Origin: Datura wrightii
Lineage: Eukaryota; Streptophyta; Magnoliopsida; Solanales; Solanaceae
Length of the DNA: 64,000 bases
NCBI GenBank assembly: GCA_035772735.1
Contig: JASDFA010000016.1
Location: 147,386,501 to 147,450,500 of the forward strand
Direction: 5' to 3'
Numbering within the stretch: the first letter of the stretch is position 1; the number at the start of each line of letters is the position of its first letter. Shown here one piece after another: positions 20,165-32,190 of the stretch. The translations under genes were made by a program, and so were the position numbers. The notes under the pieces were generated by a model. The model saw only the letters and a program-made list of their open reading frames with translations. It was not told the DNA's origin and ran no database searches.

Positions 20165-22443
20165 ATGGAGCAACAAAATACACCGGTTGTAAGGGCAGCG
20201 TTAGTGCCCGAAGAAGCAGCAACAAGGCGGTTCGCGAGGTGGCAATCCCACATGCCAACAATGTAACATCTAGTATCCGCAAACCAGAGCCTGGAGGGAG
20301 ATTTGAACTCAAGCAAAATATGGTGCAAATGTTGCACACAAGCGGGCAATTTACCGGTCTCCCTCATGAAGACCCACAACAACATCTCCAAAACTTTTTG
20401 GAGATAAGTGACACTTATATACCCGCTGGAGTGTCACCTGATTATGTTCGGCTTACATTGTTTCCGTTCTCATTACTTTGTGAAGCCAAGAGGTGGTTAA
20501 AAGCTGAGCCACCAAATTCTATTTCAACGTGGGATGATCTTGCACGGAAGTTCTTGATAAGGTTTTTTCCCTCTGGTAAAACAGCCAGACTTAGAAGTCA
20601 AGTTCTAAGTTTCAAACAGAGGGAGGGGGGAAATTTGTATCAAGCCTGGGAAAGATTTAAATCCATGTTGCGGGACTGTCCTCATCATCATCAGTCTAAT
20701 GAGGTGTTGGTACACACATTTATTGAGGGTTTGGAACCCCATACCAAAATTTTGCTAGATTCAGCAGCTGGAGGGCAAGCGTTGGAAAAGACTTATGAGG
20801 AGCTGTACACTTTGCTAAACCGGATTTCACAGGGCAATCCAGAATGGAATGTTGATTCATCACGAGGTGGAGCAAGGAAAGCAGCAGGAGTGCTTGAAGT
20901 GGATGGATTTACAGCTATCGCTGCACAGATAGCTGCCTTGCAGAATCAATTGAACAACCACTTCAGCAACATGACTTTGAACCAGCCTTCAGCTTCAGTT
21001 AATGCGGTCCAGCAAATGTGGTGTGAAGTGTGTGGAAGCAGTGAGCACTCAGCTGAGTGCTGTGGAGAAAACCCAGATTCGGTTAACTTTGTGGGCAATG
21101 CACAAAGAAATCAGCAGCAGTATGGTAGTGGCTACAATTCAAATTGGAGGAACCATCCAAATTTTTCATGGGGTAGCAACAGCCATCAGGGCCAAAGTTC
21201 GGGTCAGGGTATGCAGAGAAATCAAGGAGGGCAACAGAACTACCAATCTCAATTCAGAAATAACAATGCCCCTCCTCCACCACCATCACCAGCATTGAGG
21301 AGATGTTCAAGACCATGATCGCCAACCAAGCGTAATTGCAGGCTGACTATGTTAAATTGGCAGCCGAAGTGAAAAATAACCAATTAGTGACCAAGGCTCT
21401 TGAGTATCAATTTGGGCAATTTGCTAGTGCCCAAAATACAAGGCCCTGAGGAGGACTGCCTAGCGACACGGATCCGAATCCGAAGCAGGTAAATGCAGTG
21501 ACCACAAGGAGTGGTTTGCAGCTGAAGGAGGTGGAACCAGAAAGACCACCTCAAAAGTCAGGAGCAGCAGAAGTTGAGGGGGAGCAATGTTCGGAAAGGG
21601 GGAAGACCAAAGAAGCTGAATCAGAAAGACCTCCACCCCCGTTCCCTCAACGACTCAAGAAACACAAGGAGGAGGCGTGTTTCAAGAAATTCATGGAGGT
21701 GCTTAAACAGATACATGTTAATTTACCTCTTGTTGATGTCTTGCAGGGTGCCTAAATATGCCAAATACATTAAAGACATCGTGGCCAACAAAAGTCATTT
21801 GACTGAGTATGCCACGGTAGCTTTGACGGAGGAGTGCACTTCCCGGATCCAAAATAGACTGCCCACGAAGCTAAAAGACCCTGGAAGTTTTACTATCCCG
21901 CTTACTATCGGGCAGAGGATCCGAGCTCGTGGATTGTGTGACTTGGGGACGAGCATAAATCTGATGCCATCTTCGGTATTCAGAAAGTTAGGTCTAGGGA
22001 GTCCTAGACCTACAACCGTAATCTTGCAGTTGGCAGACCGATCCTTAGCTAGGCCGGATGGCATTGTTGAGGATGTGCTTGTGAAAGTAGGCTCCTTAAT
22101 TTTTTCGGTAGATTTTATTGTTCTGGATTTTGAACCAAACGCAGAAGTCCCATTTATTTTGGGACGACCCTTCTTGGCAAACGGGAAAGCATTAATCGAC
22201 GTAGCTGCGGGTCAACTTACAATGTGAGCACATGACAAGGTAGAGGTGTTCGATGTGTACAAAGCACCCAAGCTCCCGATGGTGAATGAAGAACTCTCGG
22301 TGATCAATGTAATTGATCATGGCAATGTTAAGCAGATGAATGATTTCCGAGAGTTGATGGGAAGACCACCGGATAGGTGTGAGCACTACTGGGGGGAGGA
22401 CAATGATCGTGAGAAATCGTCCATCACCCTAGCAGACAATTGA
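20165..22443 (+). pseudogene. Gag-protease of element C, frameshifted
   Basis: First ATG at 20165 (MEQQ); upstream in-frame codons lack an ATG. The gag domain is about 20320-20860 (retrotransposon gag type, with AKRWLKAEPPNSISTW and ERFKSMLRDCPHH), and a zinc knuckle CEVCGSSEHSAECC is at about 21021-21062. Protease is about 21900-22230: the active-site-like CDLGTSINLMP, then the ILGRPFLANGKALIDV segment. Compared with D it has a 1-nt deletion near 20228, a 1-nt deletion near 21291, stops near 21334 and 21448, a 2-nt loss near 21752 and a TGA at about 22226. The type is Athila/Tat gag. The usual RT would follow, but the sequence runs straight into the noncoding region of ORF2. Confidence 0.85.
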
Positions 22444-22483
22444 GCGTAAAGGACATCGAGCCGCGATGGTAAACCAGGCGCTG

Positions 22484-22501
22484 CACGGGAGGCAACCCAT
22501 G
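22484..22501 (+). other. Conserved stem-loop after gag-protease (element C)
   Basis: CACGGGAGGCAACCCATG, one mismatch in the stem relative to B. Confidence 0.55.
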
Positions 22502-22752
22502 AAAATCTTTTTTTTTTCTTTCATTTTGTAAAGTGTACATAGATTTTATTTTTCTTTTTCTTGATTGAATACAAAATTTTTGCGTTTTAGTTAGTAATTT
22601 TTTTATTTTAGTTAGGTGAAACCTATTAATCTAACAAATTTTGTTTAGTGAGATGATTTACAGGTCAAACGGAGAAAAATGTGCACGGAATCGTGCAGGA
22701 AAAGCAAGGTATGAAAAAATTAAAAAAATGTTGAAGACAGTGAGCTGGGGCG

Positions 22753-22945
22753 ATAGCTCCGTGTCACGGAGGAGGACCTCCGCGTTACCCTCCGTGACAC
22801 GTTGAAGTGTAATCTGGAAATTTTAAAATTTCCAGAGGGCTATCGTGATGGCTCCGTGTCACGGAGGCAGTGCACCGCGATGCACTCCGTGACACGTTGC
22901 CATATAAATTGTGATGAGTCACACCGGGTTGCCGGGTGACCCGCG
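22753..22945 (+). promoter_or_regulatory. Internal GC-rich hairpins upstream of ORF2 (element C)
   Basis: Two CCGTGTCACGGAGG...CCTCCGTGACACG-type inverted repeats (about 22758-22801 and 22854-22900) and the GGGTCAC / GTGACCC pair after them, then TTTTAAACCCCCGA. Same arrangement as A, B and D. Confidence 0.5.
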
Positions 22946-23096
22946 TGTTTTCTACATTTTAAACCCCCGATTTCGCCCCTTTTCCCCTCATTTTTAATTC
23001 CCTCCGCGACCAAACATCCCTAAATCTCTTCCCCATCAATGTGCCACGGTCTAAGGCAAAGAATTACCAAGTTTTCTTCGATTCCTCAACTACGAG

Positions 23097-23796
23097 GTAT
23101 GTTTTCCGATTTTCTCTCAAGTTTTTGTCGATTTTATTCGAATTTAAGCATGGGAGGTGAGATAAATCACCCTAAATCGAATTTTAGCATGAATTTGAGT
23201 TATTTATTGATTGATAAAAGTTCGGAATGTTGTAATGATCGTTTGAACTTGTCGATTGCATGAATTATTCGAATTTGCTTGCGAAAATCAATTCTAGGGC
23301 TGTGTTGTTGAATTTGAAATTGGTAATGTGTTGAATTTGTGAATTCTATGCCGGGGTGTGCTTGTGAAATGAGATAAGTCGTTGTAAATATTGTTTGAAT
23401 GTAATAGACGACGAATTCTCGGGTTTTTGGGAAAATGTTGAAAATTATTCAAATTGGGTTGGTTGTATAGGTTCATGTATATATTTTTTGTTGTGTTTTT
23501 GTTTTGTTGTTTTTCTTTGCTAACTGCGATGGTTGAATTGCTAGAGATGGTAGTGATTGGGATTAGCTGTACGAAGTCTGAGTAGTACGCAAAAGTTCTA
23601 CCGTCGAATTTTTTTTGTTGAACGCACTAAGCATGATCTGTATAGCTGGTTATTTTGGTGTAAATAAAGTTATTCTTGCCGAATTGTTATCACTGTAGCT
23701 AAGGACTAAGTGTGGGGTAAAATTAGCTTAACCCGACTTTAGCTGAAGCTAATATTCATTTAGCTTGACATTGCGTTTATTTATTTGTGTTGACAG
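23097..23796 (+). other. Predicted intron before ORF2 (element C)
   Basis: Donor CGAG/GTATG at 23096/23097, acceptor TTGACAG at 23796; 700 nt. PPT-like TAAGTGTGGGGT at 23707-23718 inside it. Confidence 0.48.
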
Positions 23797-23801
23797 ACAA
23801 A

Positions 23802-25020
23802 ATGGCAAGCAGGCAAGATAAAGGTAAGGGTGCATCAACTTCAGGCACCGAGAGGAAAAGACTTAGACTGGGCACAGCAGTCCCAGCTGCACCAGCAGTT
23901 CCACGCGGCCAGTGCCGCCAATACGGAACTAGGTGGGTGACTGATGAGGGGAAGAAGTGGTATGCCAAACACAAAGAAACAAATACTTCCCCGAGGAGCA
24001 TATAGCAAGGGAACCATTAGCACAGGAGTTCCCCCGCATAGTTTGAAGGATCGAGGCAGCTGGGCTCAGCTTCATATTTCAGGAGCCCAAGGAATGCAAC
24101 CTACACTTGGTCCGGTAGTTCTATGCTAATTGGAACACGGCAATCAGAAGCCACACCATCAAGATCAGAGGGCAGATAGTCACTCTGGAACCCCAACAGC
24201 TAAATGCCATCATCGGAGCGCGGGACACAGACGCCCACGTTCTCCGCCAGCTGAACATCACCCCACCGTATGCCGACATCAGACGCACACTGTGTGGGGC
24301 TAGATCCACAGCCAGATGGAGCAGACATAAAGAAAGGGGCTACCACCAGACTCTGCCTTATTCTCAAATGAACAGAGAGGCCCGAATCTGGCTGAAGATA
24401 GTCTGCTCGTGCCTAATCCCGGGGGTACACATGACTAATGTGACCCGGGACCATGTTTGCCTGGTGTATGCCCTGATGAAAGCGCTGGAGATTAATGTTG
24501 GGTCGGTCATCATATCCACCATGAAGAGAGCCCGACTACACCAGGGCCACAGGTATGGTTTCGGTGGACTACTCACCACCTTTCTCCGGGGCCTCGACGT
24601 CGAGGAGGAGGCTTTGGATTACATCTCGCAGTTGGAGCGGCGGGCCTTGGACGTGACCAAAACTAAGGCTCCCGACACCACCCACGGGCCAGTGCTGACA
24701 CTTGGCGAGGGACATGCTCGTGACGACCAGTACATGGCACGGATGTTTGGAATGCAAATGCTACAGCTCAGGATTGGTGGGAGACCAGCCACGGAGGAGG
24801 AGCTATGGCAGTTCGACCTGGATTACCCGTTTGGCGAAAACGCCAGGGCTCTATGCTGAGTGGGGCCAGCCTTTGTAAAGCCCACTGACAATGATGTCCC
24901 CACGGACAAGGAGACACGCCGGGAGGACTCCGATGTGGAATCCGATGAGGATGACGGAGGCGACTCGGACATGGGCGATGAGGCAGCAGCACCTGATGAA
25001 GAAGTGGAATATTTTGACTG
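23802..25020 (+). pseudogene. ORF2 of element C: plant transposon-protein-like, degenerate
   Basis: ATG at 23802. Homologous to ORF2 of A, B and D throughout, with the same core segments and an acidic tail ending EEVEYFD. Broken by a 1-nt deletion near 23979 (in the KHKE... segment) and by stops near 24045, 24117 and 24857, the last a TGA where D has CGA. It is the most damaged ORF2 in the window. Role unknown. Confidence 0.75.
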
Positions 25021-25064
25021 ATCAGGGAGTTCCACCACCCAGTTTTGTGATTTTAAATTTTTGT

Positions 25065-25104
25065 GAACATTGGGGACAGTGTTCGGTTTAAGTGTGGGGT
25101 GGGG
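25065..25104 (+). other. Post-ORF2 hairpin and PPT-like motif (element C)
   Basis: GAACATTGGGGACAGTGTTC (one G-U pair in the stem) and TAAGTGTGGGGTGGGG at 25089-25104. Confidence 0.55.
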
Positions 25105-26910
25105 AGTAGTTAGGTGCTGGGGCTGGGCTGGTTTGCTTGTATGCCTTCCTCTGTTTTGTATGTATGTTTCCCTGTGTTTGTGAATTTGCAACTTGTTCTG
25201 TATTTGTACATGTTGGTGGAATTGATATGTGTTGTGGAATGTTGATGTTGCCAGTCTGTAAAAATTTTTGTAAATATTTTCTTTTTTTTTTCTATCAAAA
25301 TGATCGATATTTTTAAAATCTTGCGAAAATATTTTGTTCATATTAAAATATTTTGTAAATAATTTTTCCATCGAAATGATCGATGTTTTGTAAAATTTTT
25401 CAATTTTTATTTTTTTGGGTTTCTCAGCGTTTGTTTTCGGTTCTTTTACCGAGAATAGTCCCATTGAACCGACGTCATAGTTAGTGACTGTTCCCTATGA
25501 TGGATGGATGACGACGGTCTTAAGGAAAATGTAGTCGGTAGGAGTAGTGATTTTAATTTATTTTCAGTTTTTTTCTTTGGTGGATGGCATCACGGATCCT
25601 GTAGTTACTATATGGTTGTGAAATTTTGGTTGCGTGTGTAACGGATATTCAAAATGCAAAGGTGATTCGTATGAAAGCATGCAATTTTATAAATATGTTG
25701 AGATACCTAGGCTGTAGAGTTCGATTCGGTGTGATTGAGGCTTAATTTTGAATTCATGTAATTAGTTGATTGAAGAGTCTGTGAATGCATCTTGAATCGA
25801 GCATGTGCATAAAGTGTGAAGTGAGGTATTGTTGTTCCATGCTATTATGAAGTGTCTAGAACTTGCCTGGTGTGTGTACAAAACGAAATGAAGGAGGTGT
25901 AGTGTTGGAAAGGATGTAGGCATTTCTTTGTTTTAACCGAGAGTTTCTATTTTTTTCTTGTCATATTCCTCTTTTGATGTGATTGTATACCCTAGTCAGC
26001 CCGTTGAGCCTTTAGCCTATTATTTCTTTCTTTTGTCCAAAAAGCTTAAGCTGAGCTTAATTCTTTCTTTTCATTAGCCGTAAAGTCTATACAAAACTCT
26101 TAAGCGCTTAAGAAAAGAAAATAATTTTCCCAAAGTGTCAAAGAGTGAGAAGGGTGAAAAGAAAAAGAAAAGCAGAGTGAGGAAAGAAAAGAAAAGGTTG
26201 AAGGTGCACTTTCTATAACTAAATGATAATGAAGGTGCATGAAAAACCTTTGTTTTTGTGTCCAGTGTGCTTGATGAAATGGGCCATATAAAAGTAAATC
26301 ATCATGAATGGGATGATGAAAAAAAAAACAAAAGAGAGAAACAATGTCCATGAGTTGATGGGAACATGTTGAAAAGGCGCTTAAGGATGCTAGTGGCTAT
26401 TATTGGCTAATCCAATATATACTAGTTCCATAGCTTCCATTACAACCCATTAAAGTCCTACGTGATCTTACATTGCATTTCTTTATATTAGTGGAGTAAT
26501 ACACTAAGGGCAAGCTTATGGGTCATGACATGATGCATGTGAATTCTTTTGGGAGAGAGAGTGAAATAAATTTTTACATGCCCCTACTTGAATGTTTTTG
26601 TGTTACATGAGCAAAAAGGGGAAGATTCTCTTGAGTTGTGAGGACACATGCTTGATGAAAGATGGATTTTCGTGTCGGATATCTTGATTAGCTGATTTGC
26701 ATGAGTTTGCCGATATCAAGAGTCGATTCTTAAAGCTTAGGAAGTCTTAATGTATTGAAGGTCATTGCAGTGTTGAGACCATGCATGTTTTCTTGATGAT
26801 TCGCAATATTGAATGATTGGTATGACCGTAACTCAAATTGCCGCACCATAGTGGCGAAGGTTGGGATGTAATTTGCATGAATTGTGTGTTGGTTGTTCGA
26901 GGACGAACAA
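25105..26910 (+). other. 3' noncoding region of element C
   Basis: About 1.8 kb without a gene, aligned with B and D. Includes the perfect palindrome CTTAAGCGCTTAAG at 26099-26112, also in D. Confidence 0.7.
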
Positions 26911-26930
26911 GGATTTAAGTGTGGGGTAAG
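26911..26930 (+). other. Polypurine tract of element C
   Basis: GGATTTAAGTGTGGGGTAAG directly before the 3' LTR. Confidence 0.85.
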
Positions 26931-28356
26931 TGATCTTGGGCAGATTTATATGCCCAAGTGATACTCAAACGTATCATTTTCGCCTTGTTTATCGTGCAAT
27001 GTGTATACATTTTCATGTAATTGGTAATAAAATGTGAATTTATACTAACCAACATGATTAGCATTGTTTTGTAGGTAAAATATGATCTCAAGGAGCTAAA
27101 ATGCATGTTGTAGCAATATCAGAGTTGGACTTGGATTCGAGCGCGGAAAAGGCATTGGACTGCACCAAATAAAGGGGCTTCGTGATGGAGCCGTGTCACG
27201 CTGCCATCGCGGAGGCATTCTTCCTGGAGGGTGAAAAATTAGTCAAATTCCAGTGGAGCCTCGCGACAGCTCCGTGGCACGGTGGCAAGCCTTCGCGTTG
27301 CACGTCGTGCCACGTTGATGCTTTATTCCCGGACCCCCAATTTTCAGAGAGGGTCCGCGTCCATGCCGTGTCACGGAGGCAGTGCTCCGCGATGCACTCC
27401 GTGACACGTTGCTTGTTATTCCAGAAAAAATTCCCACTAGTATAAATAGAACACTTAAAGGTATTTTTCATAATTCAGACTTGGTGGAGCAAGGACGTGG
27501 GTTACAGGCAGTTGAGGGATGAAACGTTCAGGGTTTTTTCTCTCCTTCTTTCTTCTTTCACTCAATTGTTTGTATGATTAACACTTGTTTTAGGATGATT
27601 AATCCACAAATGAGTGGCTAATTCCCTTCCTTGCTGAGGTTATGAACATTTGTGATGAATTTTGATTATTGAATTATATGGTTTTTCATCTTCTTCTTCC
27701 ATGTTGTTCTATTAATTCTTGTTCTTACTACATTGGTGTGTGGCCGACATTAATGTATATCTAAAAAGTCCAATTTCACTCGAGAGAGCACGAAATTGGA
27801 AAGTTGTGAATTAATAGGGTATTGTTCTTAACTTGATTTGGGAAAATCGAGTTTTGATGTGCTTTCCTGATAGAAATATACTTGAAAGCCGTATTAGTCA
27901 ATTTAGGAACCGGAATTGTATTGCTAGGTCATGAATTGCATTTGATCACAGAAATATAGACGGATGGTTTATGATTCTTAAGTGAGATTAAATACGAGAG
28001 TTTTAATCTCTTGGCTAATGTTCTTGGCTAGCAACTGGAAGAAGGGATTAACCAATTTATGATGATAATCAGTTCATTACATGTTCTTAACCTTGGCATG
28101 CTCATATCCATAGTTTAAATTCAAAGTAAGTAGTTGTCAGTAGTTTTAGTACATAATTTATAAAACAAACTTTTCAATTGTTGGTTACGTTGTTGTCAGC
28201 ATATTTAGAAGTGAGATAGAATATAGTATACTTAAGCAATTTTCACTTATCCAGAGTCTCCTTGGATCGATACTTGGCTTACTTAAGCCACTAACTACTT
28301 GTTTGACCACGTGCACTTGCGTGGCGATTTATAACCCCAACCAAACCAACCGAACA
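26931..28356 (+). repeat. 3' LTR of element C (1426 bp)
   Basis: TGATCTTGGGC at the start and CGAACA at the end; TATA box at 27441-27449. About 97% identical to the split 5' LTR by eye. Confidence 0.94.
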
Positions 28357-29017
28357 GTAACAACTATCACTCAATATCCAAATGGCACCATTCGAGGCTC
28401 TCTATGGGAAGAGGTGTAGATTGCCCATAGGATGGTTTGAGGTTGGTGAGGTAGCTATGATAGGTCCAAATTTGGTTCATAAGGATATGGTGAAGGTTCA
28501 ATTGATAAAGGACAGGCTGAAAATCGCTCGGAGTCATAAAAGCCACATGCTAATGTGAGAAGGAGAGAGTTGGAGTTCGAGGTGGACGATTGGGTATTTT
28601 TGAAGGTATCTCCCATGAAGGGAATCATGCGGTTTGGAAGGAAAGGAAAACTCAGTCCCCACCATGTTGTCCCTATCGGATTATGAGAAGAGTTGGTAAG
28701 GTCGCATATAAGTTGGACTTGCCCTCAGAGTTATCTTCCATGCATCCTGTGTTTCATGTATCGCTTTTGAAGAAATATTTGGGAGACCCAACTCTATTAG
28801 TCCCGGTGGACAGTGTTGGAGTAAGGATAGCCTTAGCTATGAGGAGGTTCCAATTAAAATATTGGATCGTCGGGTTCGAAGGCTGAGGAACAAGGAAGTA
28901 GCTTCAGTAAAGGTGATATGGAGATATCAACATGTGGAGGGAGCTATGTGGGAAGCCAAAGCGGATATGATGACTAAATACCCACACTTATTCTCCACCG
29001 GCTCAATGCCAGCTTGA
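28357..29017 (+). pseudogene. Element F pol, part 2: end of integrase and chromodomain-like tail
   Basis: Resumes the reading interrupted at 10013 (FPYS before, NNYHS after; note the 5-base duplication). Shows MAPFEALYGKRC, then after a frameshift near 28550 LPSELSSMHPVFHVSLLKKY (about 28720-28780), and in another frame KVIWRYQHVEGAMWEAKADM (about 28909-28968), typical of the integrase C-terminus and chromodomain of Tekay/Del elements. Stop at 29015-29017. Non-functional because of shifts and the 18.3-kb insertion. Confidence 0.85.
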
Positions 29018-29246
29018 GGTATCAATTTTGACCTAAAACTCTATTTAGTTTCATATTCAGTTCATCCACGCAAGTTTCTTTTATGTACATAGGTGTGTAT
29101 ATGATTTGCGAATTTAGTTCAGCTATATATTTTGAATCAGAGGTAGTCATTCCGTTAATTTTTGGTTTAAATTATCAGTATTTGGATATAATAATTGCAT
29201 GTTTCTGTTTTCTGCTTGTTTCCTACATTCAAGGATGAATGTTCCC

Positions 29247-29259
29247 AAGGGGGAGATAT
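29247..29259 (+). other. Polypurine tract of element F
   Basis: AAGGGGGAGATAT immediately before the LTR start at 29260. The same tract occurs in E at 62388. Confidence 0.85.
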
Positions 29260-31502
29260 TGTTATACCCCGGGAGCTCAAAGATCAGACCTGAGAGTTGA
29301 CATGGGGAAAGATATAAAGTTAATGTTACAGACTCAGGACGAGTCATGAGACGACTCGTTAGGACAGACCACGAGTCGTCAGATAACTCGTAGGGAGGCC
29401 AATGAGAAGGTTGGGAATTTTGAAGAAAAATGGGTCCCCATGGGCATGGCAACGATCGTAGTCAGACTAGACGAGTTGTTAGGATAGCCGTAGGGTGGGG
29501 GAGAAGGAAGAGAGAAGGAAGAAGATTAGTGTACTTCACGAGGGCTGACCACAAGTGATGATGTTAACTGTTATGAGCCCAGCCGACAAGTTAAGGCAGT
29601 ACACTTGACGAGCACGGTGACGAGTTGTTGCCCTGGACCACGAGTTGTCGGGTCATCCATTGGGACCACCTGGCAGTAATTTCCTACAAATTTAGTAACG
29701 GCCTTTTCATAATTTCTATGTTTCTAAAGCCTATACTACGTCCTTTAAGGCTCATTTTAGTCGGTTTAAGGAGGGGAAAACCTATTCTAAGTTATTTCCT
29801 TCCATGCATGCAAACTTGAGAGGTTGAGGAGATGATCTAGAGCAAGTCTTCAATGTTCCCATTCAAATCCTTCTTGGGCAATCAGAGAAGTGGTAGAATA
29901 TATCCTTTCCAGGTATGTAGGGTTATGAGTGGGTGTTTCCTTCCACACACATGACAAATTTATATCTAAATATGAGAATTTCCTATGATCAAGTATGGGT
30001 TTTTTAACCAAATGCATGAATCTTCAATTTCTTTACATGGGTTTGAATTGATTATGATTTTATTATTGAATTGTGAAGCATGGGCTAATTTTTATAATGA
30101 TTTCAATTAGAAAGATGTTTCTAGTCTTGTGAATGTTGAAGCTCATTGATGATATGATCATGAAAAGTGAGATTTGTGAAGTAAATGTCATAATGATGAG
30201 ATATGATAATGAAAAGTATGATTTGAAGCTACCCATGTTTACAATTACGGTTTCAATGAGTATTGAGTATTTCTAAGTATGATAAAGCTTTAGGGCAATG
30301 CCCACATGTAAGTTTAAATGAGGATTTTCCCAAACTAAACTTACCACATTGTTTTGGAACAAAGGCTCCCAAGTATGTTTCAGGTTGTGGTATGTTTTGA
30401 ACTAAAGCTTCTCATATGCATGATTTCATTTTTGAGATGTATTTGATCATTGAGCTTCATCAATAGAAAATGTTGAGCTTCGTTAAATATAATGTAGTTC
30501 ATTTGCATGTTTTTGGGAGAAGATTCTAGCACCGAGCGGGCTAAGGGTCGATCTCCCTATTCCCCAAAACTACGTGCCAACATAGGATGATACTATTATA
30601 TCATTGGGACCTCCCTCGTGATCTATCTCCGGCCCTAATGGCCCATGAGATTGATATCGATATCATGGTAGCATCCTCAGCCCTGGTAAGGCCTTGGACG
30701 GCTCTGTCCACTTGAGTGTGATAGTCGGGACCTCATAAGCTCTATCGTGGTATGTTGGTTAAGTGACGAGTCTCCCATTGTTTTATATAATTTAGATATG
30801 TACATTCATTACTCATGATTCTTATATACTCATGCATGTTCAAAAAGCAAGGTTTGACTCAATGTTCAGCTTTTTCATAAATGTCATATTTCACCTTTAA
30901 GTTATTCGAGTCAATTTGATGTTATAAAGCCATGTATTGTATGTTATGAAAAGATCATGATTTCATAGGAATGCATGAAAGCCCTACTTTCATTTTAACG
31001 ATATTTATGTCTAATTAATGCATTATCTTTAAACAATTTTACTTACTTAGCGGTTTTACTTACCTTGCATACTCGGTAAATTCCACGTACTGACCACATA
31101 CTTTTTATGTTGTATCATTTCATGATACAGGACCCAGCTCTCATGTTCAGCCCCGCTATTAGACAACTTATTGGAGTTAGCGTCTTCTTATTGGTGAGTC
31201 CTCATCTTTCGAGAACCAGACTATCTATCTTTTCCTTATGTATTTCAGTTTCAGCTTGTTGAGTTAGTTGGGGTCTTGTCCCATCAACTCTTCATGTTTA
31301 GAGTCTATTCAGAAATATGTATGTTTCAGCTTCAGATTTTATATTTGGATGTTATATTCATGTTAGAGTTTCGTTGCGATTATATTGATGGTTATTCAGT
31401 TCTTGATTGAGTTAGATATATGCTTATGCCATGGGTCGACTTGGGGTCTTCCGGGACTCCTTGTCCCGTGTCGCGATCCGGGCTTCTGTTCGGGTGGTGA
31501 AA
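29260..31502 (+). repeat. 3' LTR of element F (2243 bp)
   Basis: Starts TGTTATACCCC after the polypurine tract. Ends with GGTGGTGAAA, a decayed form of the TGACA terminus, followed by the ATTCC duplication. Contains many copies of ACGAGTCGT-like motifs in its first 400 bp. No gene. Confidence 0.82.
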
Positions 31503-32190
31503 ATTCCCTTCATAGTCGAAATATTAGGGCTAGGATTTTATAGAGAACTAGAGAAGGGTTTGGGGGGAAACAAGGGAAGAACTATCCCCTTGTTGAATTC
31601 CCACATACCTAAGTTAGAATTTCCTTGGAGAAGGAAGCTTGGACTACTGCTGTGAAGGAAAAACCCTAGTCTTGATTGAGAACTTCTTGAGAGGAAAGCT
31701 TACAGTATATTTCCTGAAGATGAGTGGGAATGAGGGGAGAACAGTTTTTCCCCTCTAAATCCCCTCAAAATAACCCAAACGACTTAGTTTAGGATCTAGG
31801 AGGTTAGGAAATTACCGAAATACCCTTAGAAAAATCGCTGGAAATAACTATTAGGTAGTCCCAACGATTGACCTAACGAATCGTCCCCACTAGCCATGAC
31901 TCGTGGCTTAACTCGTGAAGTACACTGCTTTTCAACCTGCAAGGGCTCGCGATGCAAAACATAATGGATCATTAGCTGTTGACCATGACTCGTGGTCACC
32001 ATTCGTTACATACACTGCCTCAATACAAATTTTTTTCAAATTGCTAACCACAACCCTCCCCACCAATCATGGTGACTGTCCACGACTTGTGGGGTCCCCC
32101 GTCAAGTACGCTGCCTCCCTTCCTTCTCTTTTCTTTCTCACCCACCCTACGACAGACCTAATGACTCGTGGGGCCTGACCACAAGTTATC
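31503..32190 (-). repeat. Antisense Tekay-type LTR G, right part
   Basis: The reverse complement matches the early part of the F and E LTRs (the GGGTGGG-AGAAGGAA block and ACGAGT motifs). Continues 5957-6922 across element F. Its right edge, near 32190, joins a sense LTR fragment. Confidence 0.68.

Larger units (their letters stand above)
10014..28356 (+). mobile_element. Element C: non-autonomous Athila-like element, gag-protease type, nested
   Basis: 5' LTR in two pieces (10014-10288 and 18762-19912; together 1426 bp), primer site, gag-protease pseudogene, ORF2 pseudogene, polypurine tract and 3' LTR 26931-28356 (1426 bp). It splits the integrase gene of F, which resumes in register at 28357. 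Flanks are GTAAG (10009-10013) and GTAAC (28357-28361), a 5-bp duplication with one difference. By eye about 41 of 1426 LTR positions differ. Element B is inserted in its 5' LTR. No polymerase domain. Confidence 0.92.
6923..31502 (+). mobile_element. Element F: degenerate Tekay/Del-type (chromovirus) LTR retrotransposon
   Basis: Flanked by perfect ATTCC duplications (6918-6922, 31503-31507). Contains a truncated 5' LTR (6923-about 7340), pol from late protease to integrase, element C inserted at 10014-28356, then integrase end and chromodomain-like tail (28357-29017), polypurine tract (29247-29259) and 3' LTR (29260-31502). The terminal dinucleotides have decayed (TA at the 5' end, AA at the 3' end, against TG and CA). 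No gag and no primer site remain because of the internal deletion. Multiple stops make it non-coding. Confidence 0.85.

Noticed and set aside
31915..32178. 87-codon plus-strand frame
   Set aside because: Lies in antisense LTR G and is a shadow frame.
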